From Saccoglossus kowalevskii (lineage: Eukaryota > Hemichordata > Enteropneusta > Harrimaniidae): a DNA stretch of 51,180 nt. Position 1 is the stretch's first letter; each line of letters opens with the position of its first letter. The position numbers and the translations under genes were made by a program. The stretch lies in NCBI RefSeq assembly GCF_000003605.2, contig NW_003142304.1, positions 604,860 through 656,039 of the forward strand. Reading direction: 5' to 3'. Under the pieces are notes generated by a model. That model was not told the DNA's origin and did no database searches. It worked only from the letters and a program-made list of their open reading frames with translations. Shown here piece after piece: positions 21,301 through 32,315 of the stretch.

Positions 21301-22899
21301 TGATTGATAGCAAAATAGCTAATGATTCACGAACAGAGTTACATCGCTCATTAAAGAACTTCATTCAATATGCAAAAACAATATAAACGTGTTCATCATT
21401 GTCACTCTTATGACAAATTCCACGGTGCCCTGTCCGTGCACACATTGTGGTATGTTTTACGTGTAATGTATTGTATTGCATTCAATTTGTGTTTTTGGCG
21501 CCACATGTTAACGATGGCATATTTTGTGTGGGGGAAACAATAAAATTCCATGTTCTAAAGTGCGCAGCAACATTTTTCTTGCCGAGTACTGGTAATATCA
21601 AAGAGAAATTAGCGCAACATGGTGATACTTATAGTGCACCCATATTTCTAGTAAACTTTACAATCTGTTCACTTGAGTGCATATAAGGATAACATTGATG
21701 GTTGTGAAATGAGGATTTCTTAATGTAAATAGTACATTGATTCTAGACAGACTTTCCTTCATTTGATTTATGTAATATATGGAAAGTCCAGCACATAGAA
21801 CCTCAAATTTATCTCGATTTTATGTGTTGGAGAAGATGGAAACATGACCATACTATTGACTCTTGACTATATACTATTTAGGCATTAGACCTCTTCAGAA
21901 TTGCATATTTTTAACAAGACCTGTAGCAAATTGAAAATCATGTACATTTGATCTTATATTGAGAAAACGTTCTGGAGAAAAAGATTTTATCAAAACATTT
22001 GTAAAATAATAATAATTGCTGTATGTAAATATATAAGATTTATTTAGAACAAATCCATCTTTCTGTCTTTCATAGAGTTATGCCTGCAATCATTTGGAAA
22101 TAAAGATGCAGACAGTGAGACAAGCACATTTGCAAGCTCAGAACAAAAGTTGCCAGGCTTGGCTTTTACCGTGTTCACACGTGAGCCACAGAGCCGGCTT
22201 GACTAATTTTGTAACAATGTTACCAGTGGTTTTAATTGGTCTTGTGTTATTAGAACTAGACTAAGTCGGCTTTGTTATAATCGGTCGCCATGTGTTTCTT
22301 TAAAATACTTGTAATGCAATGGCACTCCAGAGCCAGGCTGACATTGACGGCGTGCGTTTAAGGCGGCGTTATTGTTCACACGTGCTGAAGCCGATTCTAT
22401 AAGAACGGATTTGTGTGTGAATACGAACAAGTGCGCAGAATGATTGCAAAAAGGTAGTTGGATGTGCGCCACAAATGTGTGTGACAAGACCTAAATTTCT
22501 TTAAGAGATATTTATGATTTTTATTTTGTTGACCATTTTACAATATTTTTCGAATGCACAAATCTAACCTTGTAACCACATCTATCTTGTTCAGAAGAAT
22601 ATTAACATTGTAATTATTAACTTCACATTAAAAATTGATGCTGTAAAAAATAAGAAATAAGTTCGTATACCACATTACCATGGTGCATGGTAATGTTCAA
22701 TTGTGACGTTTACCACGAAATGGTTTAGCATGGTAATTGCCACAATAATAAAGTGACACTGATGCCGTACAGATCATATTATTATCATATTATTATTAAA
22801 TTTAACAAATGTCAAACGTTGAGGCATTCTCTACAAAACTATTGGTTTATTAGCCTCAGTGAAAAAGATGAAAGATTTTCTAAGAAGAGCATTTTTAAT
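21301..22899. other. Gene-free stretch
   Basis: No supported gene. It contains a perfect 10-bp-arm hairpin at 22673-22695 (CATTACCATG, GTG loop, CATGGTAATG). GTTCACACGTG occurs twice (about 22170 and 22374), which may mark a decayed repeat. Otherwise featureless AT-rich DNA. Confidence 0.45.
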
Positions 22900-23430
22900 T
22901 TGCTGATTACCGAAAAATATCTGTATATTTAGACATTACACCAAATTAGCATAAATTTGCATATGAATCATATTTACAAAAATTGCATCTACAAAGTTGG
23001 TGATAAAAAAGTGATATTACTGATTTGTAGAGCTGAGTAATACAAGATTCTTGTCTGTTTTCTCATTCAAAACCTTTATTTACTATATATATTCTTAAAA
23101 GCATGCATATAAAGCCCATATTCAAATGTACTAGGTAGCCACATGTCACGTGACTTACCGCTTTATAGACGTTCTCAAAAGATCTAAATTGATGATTGTC
23201 AGATAATCAGAAAACACTGCACTATTTTCAGCTGTGATTCATGAGACTGGGAGTTACTAAATATATGTTTATATGTCCTGACTGTTTAAAAAAACCGTAC
23301 GTGTCACGTGAAAGACCAATTAACGGATATTGTTAGCAGCATTTATGACTCAAATTTATCACCGCCCTTTAAATTCACCGCCCTTTAAATGCTAAGCTGT
23401 ATGATTAAAGTTATTTATGAGCAATAATCA
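22900..23430. pseudogene. Relic of a fifth glycosyltransferase duplication unit (flank only)
   Basis: Aligns with the 3' flanks of genes 3 and 2: AAAGCA(T/C)G, a ACTAGG(T/C)AG block, then GATGATTGTCAGATAATCAGAAAACACTGCA here against GGTGATTGTTAGAAAACACTGCA at 14655, and CCAATTAACGG against CCAATTGACGG. No glycosyltransferase coding sequence follows in 23430-24500 on either strand, so only the downstream flank survives or was copied. Interrupted at 23359-23390 by two MITE-end-like strings. Confidence 0.5.
23359..23390 (+). repeat. Doubled MITE-end string
   Basis: TCACCGCCCTTTAAAT occurs twice in direct succession. CACCGCCCTTTAA is the right terminus plus TTAA of the GGGCGG MITE family. No MITE interior is attached, so this looks like a footprint or two nested solo ends. 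Confidence 0.5.
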
Positions 23431-26072
23431 ATACTCATCAAGAGAATGATTTCAGTGCCACTACATCCATTCTATAGCATCTCACAGTACACACACCGAA
23501 ACTGTCTTCACCCCAATTCAAGTTCAATTCTAAATGCACTTAGTATCATGAATTATATGACTTCTCCAAGTCTACGATGCGAACATTTCACGCTAGCAGC
23601 ATACACGGTAGGGTTTCTTTACTCATCTGACTTTTGAGCTGCAGTCAATCTCACTAATTTCACATGAGCCAAATGACTTAATAATACTATGTCATAAACG
23701 GTGGCTCACAGTAAAACCCAGGCTCTCATTCAACAATACCTACTAACTAAAGAGGGCGATGTGCCCATATCTAACAAAGACGTACATAATACAGAATGGT
23801 TTGAAATGAATTTAACTACTTATTGAAGCTGAAACTATCAAAACCTATGCAACATAATTTAATGCCAAAGAAAAAATATATTTATATATGTTTACATAAA
23901 AACTAAAAAGAATTGGCAGCTTATGCATCACATGTGGTGGGGTCAACAAACTATGTGTACCTCGTCCCTCTCCCCAAATAGTACAGCCATAAGCAAGACA
24001 CCAGTTCCCTACTACTTTTCTAATATCGTAAACCATTGTACCAAGAGATCCGTGACTTGATTCGTTCTTCTTCTCACTTATTAGCTACAACCGCAGATTG
24101 GATTTACTGTGTACGAGTTACTACAACACGAGTTTAGGATTGTGTTTAGGATTTACAAGGTTACACTGTTGCAGGTGCATATGGCAAACGTTGTAACTAG
24201 ACAATTGACACCACAGTGTGGGAAATCATACTCCATACAGATTACAGCCTGTCCTAGTAATATTGAAGCCATAATGTTTATAAACTCGTACTTGAATATG
24301 AATATAATGTAGTTTATAACAATTGGATTCAAACATTTTGAGACAATTTAAACATAGAACGCTTAACAACATTGACAACATAGACACAATTCTTTCAATT
24401 CCTATTTCATTTCATTTCACGTAGGAAACAATTGTATTTATAGCATTAATATATTGTTTAAGAATTGTATAAGCAAATCAGGATAGATATTGTACTTTTT
24501 GCCTCCAGTATGACTGTGCAATGCACAAGCCACTTAGCGTGCTTAGTATTGGTATAATTCAGTTGCTACGAGATGACGAGAAAACGATTGTCTAGCGTAG
24601 TTTTACTAACTTTTATGAATGCAAGACCACATATTGTCTAGATAGACTGGTTCAGGGCAATTGTATTTCACGTAGGAACTTTACATTGAATATCGTTGTT
24701 GTGGTTCACAATAAACGTGACTTCGTCACGTTAGATCGTCTGCTTAATAACATTCCTCCTAATTTTATTATGATCACGCGGGTACAATTCCCCTTAAGGT
24801 GATATCCGGACAATGTGGTTTGTAGAAAGTATATATTTTACCGGTAAGTTTCATGTGAGGATTTTAACACCTTCCTCATACACGTGTTTTTTGCTACATT
24901 GATGTTATATGTGAGTTACGGATCAATGTTGTTTGTGTTGAAAATGTAGATATCTTAATTAAGGATAATTGTAGTTAGTAATAGTTATGTAGCTAATACT
25001 GAGATTGTTAATGGTAATCATTAAACCAACATTGTCTGGTCCGGGTCACAGTTTTTCATGCATTATTCAGTGGAGAGGTTATTTAGTACAAATATAAATC
25101 ACTTGTTTTTGTTCCAGGATGATACACCATAATTATGCATACACTTCGTATGTTTCAGAGATATTTACATAGAGATGTCAATTTTAATGTTAATTGTGTC
25201 ATATTCGCCACGTGATACGTTGTCTAAATCATAAAATATCGGAATATGATGCAGACATCGTGCGTGATGCTCGTTTGTAGATGTATGCATAATATCACTG
25301 CACGACTCACATTTGTATCCAATATAACAAATGTGAAAGTAAACTGTACCCCACTTTTCGAGGATTCTTTAAAATGCGAATTCCAAACAAAGGTCTGAAT
25401 TGGTTCGTGATAGTCCAAATAAACGTTGGATTCCAGTACAGAACTATGGCAACCGTAACCCATGACTAGACGTAATTTTCATAAACTAAAATAATAATTT
25501 TATGCTCTCAGCTTTTTCCAATATTACATGTTTTCTGAAGAAAAATGGCTTCTTGTCGTCTATCAATAACCACGCCTATGTCAAAATATTGTAGATTTGC
25601 AAATATCAATACTGTAGATTACATATAGCCTCTCCTATGATAATATATCGCGACATTATGTGTTTTCTACATACAAACTTTCATCTGTCAAAATATTGTA
25701 GGCTCGCAACTATTGCAATATTACGGGCTATAAATAGCATCTATATTCTAAACTTTCTATTTATAACTATTCCATCCCTGTGAACTTTATTTAGTCTCGC
25801 CACCATTGCAATGATACTGTAGGCTCATAACTATCCCAATACGTTTTAATTTAAATAAGCATGAACCACTAATTTGAAAAGGAAGTGATACTTATAATGC
25901 AACAAGCTGTTTTAATTGCTGTTGAGATAGAGTTTTAATATTAGCCTGTCAAATTATCATTTATTGTTCCACTGAAAAATCAAAATAATAACCCCTGTTA
26001 CTAAGACTTCTATTGATCATGGGTGTTAATTCCCCCTCTACTCATGGCCCGTGATCCCCCATAAGATAATGG
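23431..26072. other. Gene-free stretch with a weak tandem repeat
   Basis: No supported gene. ATTTCACGTAGGAA occurs at about 24413 and 24665. A short hairpin ACGTGAC-TTC-GTCACGT lies near 24716. Three degenerate units of about 108 bp start near 25579, 25687 and 25796 (GTCAAAATATTGTAG-type blocks). Open frames are short and unrecognised. Confidence 0.45.
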
Positions 26073-26090
26073 TTGCATCCAATATCAAAG

Positions 26091-26273
26091 ATGGCGGACT
26101 ATATCGTTAATTCGTCTCGCTCTACTGTGGATTACTTAGACTTAAATAAAGATCCAAAAAAGTTAGTATTTATATGCCTGTTTTCAGTCTTTGCAATGCT
26201 TCAGTCAGTCTTTTTCTTCACTACCCATCTCCTCGTGTGGCAGGTGGTCACATTTAGTGCTCACAGAAAATAA
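26091..26273 (+). CDS. Candidate first exon, unrecognised membrane protein
   Basis: The ATG at 26091 lies in AAGATGGCGGAC, a context common at animal promoters with a YY1-like site over the start codon. The frame begins MADYIVNSSRS, is polar to about residue 25 and then strongly hydrophobic (LVFICLFSVFAML), compatible with a membrane segment. A possible donor CAG|GTGGTC follows at about 26243. No family is recognised and no continuing exon could be joined with confidence. It may be spurious. Confidence 0.2.
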   Translation: MADYIVNSSRSTVDYLDLNKDPKKLVFICLFSVFAMLQSVFFFTTHLLVWQVVTFSAHRK

Positions 26274-27335
26274 CCTCTGTCAGTGTGTATTTATACCCGT
26301 AGATGCAGTTTCATTTGCCACATGTCAAAACACTCATTTCCAAGTGCCACACCTTGGTACAGGTAGTCAAGTCTGACATTGTTTATATGGAAATGGCAAT
26401 AGTGAAAGGCAAACTGGGTGGTCAAACTTGTCAACAGTAATAAATATAGGCACCGGCCGTCTTCGCTCACACCATTATGAATTACCTGGCTGTTTATAAG
26501 GCCACTTTGATGTTAACAATAATAATTTTAAACTTCTATTCTCTTGTTTCGAAAGATGTGACCATATCATCAATATCGTCCTAAAATGTGATTTGTAATT
26601 TAAAAGCACATTTTAATGTTATTTTTCCCTCCTCGTTTTCCTGTGGAAATATGTGAAAACACAAATCAATCAGCTACGGGATGTGGAACGGGCACAATCC
26701 TGGTGGACATAATCCAAGTAGGACAAAATACTGGTAGAATAAAAGACGTTACTAACTCACCTAGACAACATTGCAGTATATTGCACGAAAAAAAAGTCAT
26801 TTAAGAGTGGAGACTACCATAATCTGTACATTTTATAATTGTACCACGTATTGTTTCCAGTTATATTTTAATCATTACTCTCATGTCCCAAATAAACTGG
26901 TACTGGTACGTTTATTCTTTTTCCACGAAAAATTCCATCCGGCATTTTCTGTCGGCATGTCCGTGCATTTTTATCAACGCACGAAATACATCACCATTGT
27001 ACTGATTGGCTAGAAAGTTTCTCAGCAAGGTCGACTTGGGTAGTGATTGGTTTGTTATTTGATTAGATCTTGCGGCCTGGCAAACAGAGACATCTGTTGT
27101 TCATTTATATTCCTAATTACAAGGGACAGTGAAATGTTTTTTTCAAACACCAGTAAGAGTACATTTTAGAAGCAAGGGAACAATTTACCGGACATTTTGG
27201 AAATTTCCCGGGGGGTATGTTTATTAGATTTTGAAGATTTGTGCGGGGATATGTATATTTTGGACATTAGAGTAACCATGACGTCCAAATATCATTGTAT
27301 TTTTAGTAAAATACACAAAATCAAAGAAGAAAATT
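26274..27335. other. Gene-free stretch
   Basis: AT-rich non-coding sequence with no repeat, RNA gene or family-like frame recognised. Confidence 0.4.
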
Positions 27336-27452
27336 TTAAAGCGCGGTGGTCGTCGCGCAGCGCGTGTTCGAATTTCATGTAAATAAACAATGTATACGTC
27401 GCTATGAGTCCCATATCGAACAGGGCGCGGCACGGCGACTGCCGCCCTTTAA
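27336..27452 (+). mobile_element. MITE, small form of the GGGCGG family, copy 2
   Basis: 117 bp with perfect TTAA at both ends, left end AGCGCGGTGGTCGTCGCG and right end CGGCGACTGCCGCCCT. The interior closely matches the copy at 7006-7126. The intact target-site tetranucleotides and good ends make it the best-preserved small copy in the window. Confidence 0.85.
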
Positions 27453-27548
27453 TATTAAAGAGGTCGGACACATCCGGGTATTTTCTGGTGTTTATTATTT
27501 TGAATACCCATATTTTTCTACTGGTACATAAATAGAAATACAGGGATT

Positions 27549-28693
27549 ATGAGTAGCGTCACAAATCACCTGAACAACAAAGCAGAAGCACTCTCCGGAT
27601 CCATATTCGCCTGTAAGTTACCCATTTTATACGTTCTCATGGTTATTTCGAGCAATATATTAGTCAAGGAGCCGATTTTCATAAATGGTCTAGAAAAGGA
27701 GTAATAAAATTACAGTCTTTTTAAAGAGGTGTCTTTTTAATATGTCCAGATTCCATGTAGAGTGAAAAACTGTTGTTCTTTAGTATCATCCATATTCTAC
27801 AGCGCATCTGCGGCATACATTACATACAAAGTAAGCTAAGCTTTTTTGTATCATTTTTACATACACGACACAAATCAATCTGATATGAAACGTATATTTT
27901 TTGAGAGACTAATATATTTGAATGAATATAGATATGTACGGGGGCAAGGTCTATAAATAGCTATTTATTAAAAAACAGTGTGTTTCTAATGTTAACCGCC
28001 GTTGATATATCCAAATTAACCTCAGAGGTGACATCATATGAGTCATTACCATGTACTTGGCTAGTACAACCGTAGAGAGCGGGGTTTATGTCAGAATCTC
28101 TAAGAATGTATGGTGTTAATAATTATGCTTTTGCAGTGTTGAATACACTTAGAGGGTTTGTGGCGGTGACTTCGCCCACTGCTCTGTTACAAAGACTATT
28201 AAGACTGAACCATCGTGCTGTGTAAATGTATGGAAATGAACGAGATTATATCTCTGAGAAAGATCCACAGTATTGACGAGAATCAGATCCTGAGTAACCA
28301 AGTTAACAACAGATTAAAAACGCTTAAACAGTCGCAGTGCCGTTATTACCACCTAGGCCATTCACACTGAGTCTTAGTTATACCCGTGCGATATTTTCCT
28401 AAATGTTATAAGTAAATAAATATAAATTCCACGTACTTGCAACACACCACTTAATAATATTTCCTTTGTAATTTTTACCCTGCACCAATTCATATGGCTA
28501 TAATTTGCATAGATAGATAATAACTCGTTGTCTAGTAGATATCTCTTTAAAAATACATCCACCCATCACTTTAAAAAGACTGTACTTACTAGTTCAAATT
28601 TGATATTTAGTATTACCTGCATTTTAAATCATGATACGATACAATGTATTAAATGATTGTATTTGTTTCCAGAAAATGGGTGATGTATTTAAA
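27549..28693 (+). CDS. Candidate short spliced frame, unrecognised
   Basis: Three pieces join in frame across good splice sites. 27549-27612 starts MSSVTNHL and ends at CCT|GTAAGT. 27784-27830 follows a TTTAG acceptor and ends at AAA|GTAAGC. 28673-28693 follows TTTCCAG and ends at AAA|GTGAGT. The middle piece is hydrophobic (ALSSIFYSASAAYITY), like a membrane span. Joined to the first methyltransferase exon (28796 on) the frame meets a stop within 16 codons. These exons could therefore be 5' untranslated exons of that gene, a separate small gene, or chance. No family recognised. Confidence 0.25.
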
Positions 28694-28799
28694 GTGAGTG
28701 CTGTCTTCTGTTTATGCCGATGCTATACGGCATTATGTACTTATAGAGCTTGTTAAGCCACTTAACTAATTATAGAACCTGTACATTTTGTCTAGCTGT

Positions 28800-31348
28800 A
28801 TGGCATCCAACAACATGGAAAAAACAACTTCAGAAAAAAATAGTTTGACAGATAATCTACATATCTTACTGGATCCAGATTGTACACAAGAGGAAGCAAT
28901 TAGTGTGTATGACTCTTGGACCACATATGATGAGGTGATTTTTTTTGATATTTTGTTCACTTTGCTGAAAAAATAAATATGTTATTAATTTTTAAGTTTG
29001 TCCGCATGGGTGGGTGGATGTATCAGGGGGAATTCCTTCTCTCTGGGTTCTCCACACGCGTCAGGGGGGGGGGGAAATCTCGTCTCGTCTCTCTATCGCG
29101 TCCCCTTGAGGTACAAGATCGGGGAAGTCACTTAAACTTTACAGTCAAGTGAGACACACACAACGAAATATGTTTCAACTCTCGTCTTAGTCGGTCAGTC
29201 AAGCACTTTATAAGACACAGTGCCCTGGGAAAAAATCCCCAAGACAATCGCAAGGCTGACCCAAGACTCTCTCTAGATTGCGTCAAGACTCGCCCCAAGA
29301 CTCTCTAAGACTGGACTCTGTCCTGGTAGGGGGGAATCTCGTCTCGTCTCTATATCTCGTTCCTTTGAGGTACGGGATCGGGAAAGTCACTTAAACTTTA
29401 CAGTCAAATAAGACACACACAACAAAATACGTTTCAACTCTCGTCTTAGTCGGTCAGTCGAGCACTCTATAAGACACAGCGCCCTGGGGAAAAGTCCCCA
29501 AGACTATCGCAAGGCTGACTCAAAACTGCCTCTAGACTGCGTCAAGACTCGCTCCAAGACTCTCTACGACTCTGTCTCTCCTGGTGTACTCGCCAAGACC
29601 AACTCAAAACTCTTTATTCATTTTCAAAACCTTAACCAATTACAAAGCAGTAAAAAGACTTCAGAGCTTAACCTTCTATCATACAGCCAATCAAACTAAG
29701 TACTGAATACGTCATATCTTTTGATTAATCGTTCACTATATTAATAACTGCGAATACTAACTGTCAGAAATAGTAGTCCAAATAGCGACGGTTATCTCGT
29801 AACTAGTTCCAAATCACTGAACCAAGTTCCGTCCGGAACCTCGTATGGGCCTAAACGATGACAGACATAACACATCCATTCATTCGTAATCAGCTAATTA
29901 AATCGATCAAGAGATACGCAAAAACAAATTCATCACAGATGGTTGGCGTTGATGGTAGTGGTGGTGGGGGTTATAATTGTCACAGTCGACGGTAAAATTC
30001 TGCAGTTAAATACTGGGTGTCACACATATTACACGAAATCTGTATATGGTTTTGTTTCGTATTTATTGATACGTTATAGCTTAGTAGACTGGCCCTACCG
30101 TGGCATTTTTTAAATATTTTTTTTCTTAAATCGTGGTCCGACGTGGTAATATCGCGTCAACGCGGAAGATTTTACAAATTCGTTATCATGAATTATCATG
30201 TAAGACAATACAATTAACACGACTGAGTCAATCTTATACACGTATAGTTTAGTTGCAGTACACGAGGATATGAATATTTAACTAGTAACTTGCCTTGCAT
30301 TGTTTCCTTCATGTAGGACGTTATTGGACATGCATATAATGGCCATAAACATGCGCTGAAAACAGTAATGAAACTGGGGATCGGAAAAGAGGCGAGAATA
30401 CTTGATGTGGCTGCTGGCACTGGATTAGTTGGTACAGAGGTAAATATAATTTATATGTACAGTCACTTTCATAGTCGCCATATACGGCATTGCGCGGCAT
30501 ATACAAGCTGTTTTATCGCGTCATTGTCGTTACTTGGCCGTAGTTAAGGCCAAGGGTTAAAGGTCAAGGTTTAAAATGAAAATGAAAAATTAAAGTCATT
30601 TTCAAAACTGGAGGAAAAAGCATGATGTTTCAAATGTTAATCCATTTTTAAAGTGAGTGAAATTACAAATATATACATTGCATTACGAATTACTTATCCT
30701 TTTAAGAGTTTGATGTCATTTTTAATTGTAGAATCGACAAATAATTTTAAAATACTCAAATAATGATGTAAATCATGAATGAGTAGAATACGGAGAAAAA
30801 AATCAAATTACAAAAACGTGACATTCCAAAAAAAGCATGGCCGTGGCCCTTCTCGGTTGCCGTAATGGGGTTAGTTGGTCGATGAATTGAACAATATATG
30901 ATTGATACATATTTTTGATCAAAATCCTAGCGCAAAGTTGTACATATATGTATCATTTCTATGTTAATTTGTTATTATGGTCCAAATAAACAGAATATAA
31001 CAATACCAATATATTTTGCTCAATTATTTTGTAAAAAAAAATGTATGCAAAATTGTGTTGCATACTTGACAAATCGTTTTCATGAAACTTATTTTATGTT
31101 CTCAGACTCGTTAGTTTTGTTTGTTTATAGCTCGTGTGAGAAAGCTCATCCCGGCATGCCTTTGGTGATTCTAGTAATCTTTAATTGTCAATTCACATTT
31201 TCTCAGTTATATGAACATGGCTATACAAATATTGACGCACTAGATGCTTCCAAGGAGTTACTTGCCACTGCAGAGAAGAAGAGGGTTTACAAAAAACTGA
31301 TGTGCCTCGCTCTCGGGGAGGACAAACTGGACATAGATGAAGGCACGT

Positions 31349-31410
<62 letters not shown>

Positions 31411-32242
31411 GTCAATCAATCAATTGTGGCAATCGTATATGTTAACTGATAACTGGTATAAGAAGTTAAACTTTGCAACTTCATTATTCATTAGAGCATA
31501 ATTTGCAAATATCTTGGCACTTGAGTTAAAGGGGAACCGCTCAATCCCATGGATTGCACCAAAGAAGCATGGGACACTATTGTTTATGTTGTTTACAATG
31601 TTAATCTGTCTGTTGTTACCCATTGTTATTTTAATCCAGAAAGTAAATTTGGTGTGAGATTAGACTTAACTGGAAGGTTCCCCTTTAAGAAAGAACATTT
31701 ATTGTATGGCTCATACAATTATTTATTTAACTATGATCTCATTAATGATTTTCTGGTTCTAGATACATATGATGTTGTGACTTGCTGTGGTTGCTTTGGT
31801 TACGGTCACATACAACCTAACCATCTAAACGAGATTGTACGCATCGCCAAACCAGGTATAGTGTTCTTTAAATGCCACGGTGGTGGTCGCGTCAAATCCT
31901 GTTCGATATAGGACTTGACGTATACAACACGTGTAAATTACATTGTTTACATAAAGTTCGAACACCCGGTGTGCGACGACCGCCGATCTTTAATGGATAA
32001 CACAGTACACGGTAACCGTACACAGTACACATTGATGCATTCACTTTCTCCTTGTTAATTAACGTTGTTGGTACTTTCTAGGTGGTTACGTAATCGCCGT
32101 GGTAAGAAGAAGTCCCCCGCCATGTGACAAGTTCTGTGAAAAATTGCGTGAATTTATACAACAATTGAAAAGGAATTGTTTAGTGAATGATTTTACCATG
32201 GAGAATATCCAGACTATTAAGATGACATACCTGGATTTGTAG
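28800..32242 (+). CDS. METTL27/WBSCR27-like methyltransferase 1
   Basis: Five coding exons: 28800-28934, 30317-30439, 31207-31342, 31763-31855 and 32082-32242, giving 215 residues. Order: an N-terminal helix region with YDSW (about 38-41), the SAM-binding motif I ILDVAAGTGLVG (73-84), the post-I acidic strand IDALDAS, then TYDVVTCCGCF and RIAKPGG, typical of class I SAM methyltransferases of the METTL27 family. Substrate unknown; probably soluble. Intron 3 uses a GC donor (AAG|GCACGT), forced by reading frame and shared with paralogue 2. The C-terminus stops about 16 residues before that of paralogue 2, losing the last predicted strand, so activity may be altered. The start MASNNMEK is the first ATG in frame after the acceptor at 28795. 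Confidence 0.8.
29078..29585. repeat. Tandem duplication, period 259 bp, inside intron 1
   Basis: Two similar copies (29078-29336 and 29337 to about 29585) start with TCTCGTCTCGTCTC and share GTCACTTAAACTTTACAG and TCTCGTCTTAGTCGGTCAGTC. Rich in CAAGACTC motifs. No coding capacity and no tRNA-like structure seen. Confidence 0.8.
31352..31424 (+). repeat. (TCAA)n microsatellite
   Basis: A tetranucleotide run of about 73 bp starting 9 bases after the GC donor of intron 3. There is one G substitution near the end. Confidence 0.9.
31868..31993 (-). mobile_element. MITE, small form, copy 3, in methyltransferase 1 intron 4
   Basis: 126 bp, TTAA at both ends, ends CACGGTGGTGGTCGCG and GTGCGACGACCGCCG. 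It is reversed relative to copies at 7006 and 27336 and shares their ATGTAAACAATGTA and GTATACGTC-like interior. It begins 12 bases after the splice donor at 31856 and makes up more than half of the 226-bp intron. Confidence 0.8.
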
Positions 32243-32309
32243 TGATATTACGTATATGTTAGGACGGTAATACTGTCACCATAAGCAGAGATTGAAAATG
32301 GATAGTAAT

Positions 32310-32315
32310 AATAAA
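32310..32315 (+). terminator. Candidate polyadenylation signal of methyltransferase 1
   Basis: AATAAA about 68 bases after the stop codon. A second possible AATAAA follows near 32374. Confidence 0.5.

Noticed and set aside
24413-24680. LTR pair (repeated ATTTCACGTAGGAA)
   Set aside because: The similarity is only about 14 bp, with no TG/CA ends, primer-binding site or coding region between.
31352-31424. Repetitive INQSINQS protein segment read through the TCAA run
   Set aside because: It is a microsatellite inside intron 3. The frame shift needed to join exon 4 places it outside the mRNA.
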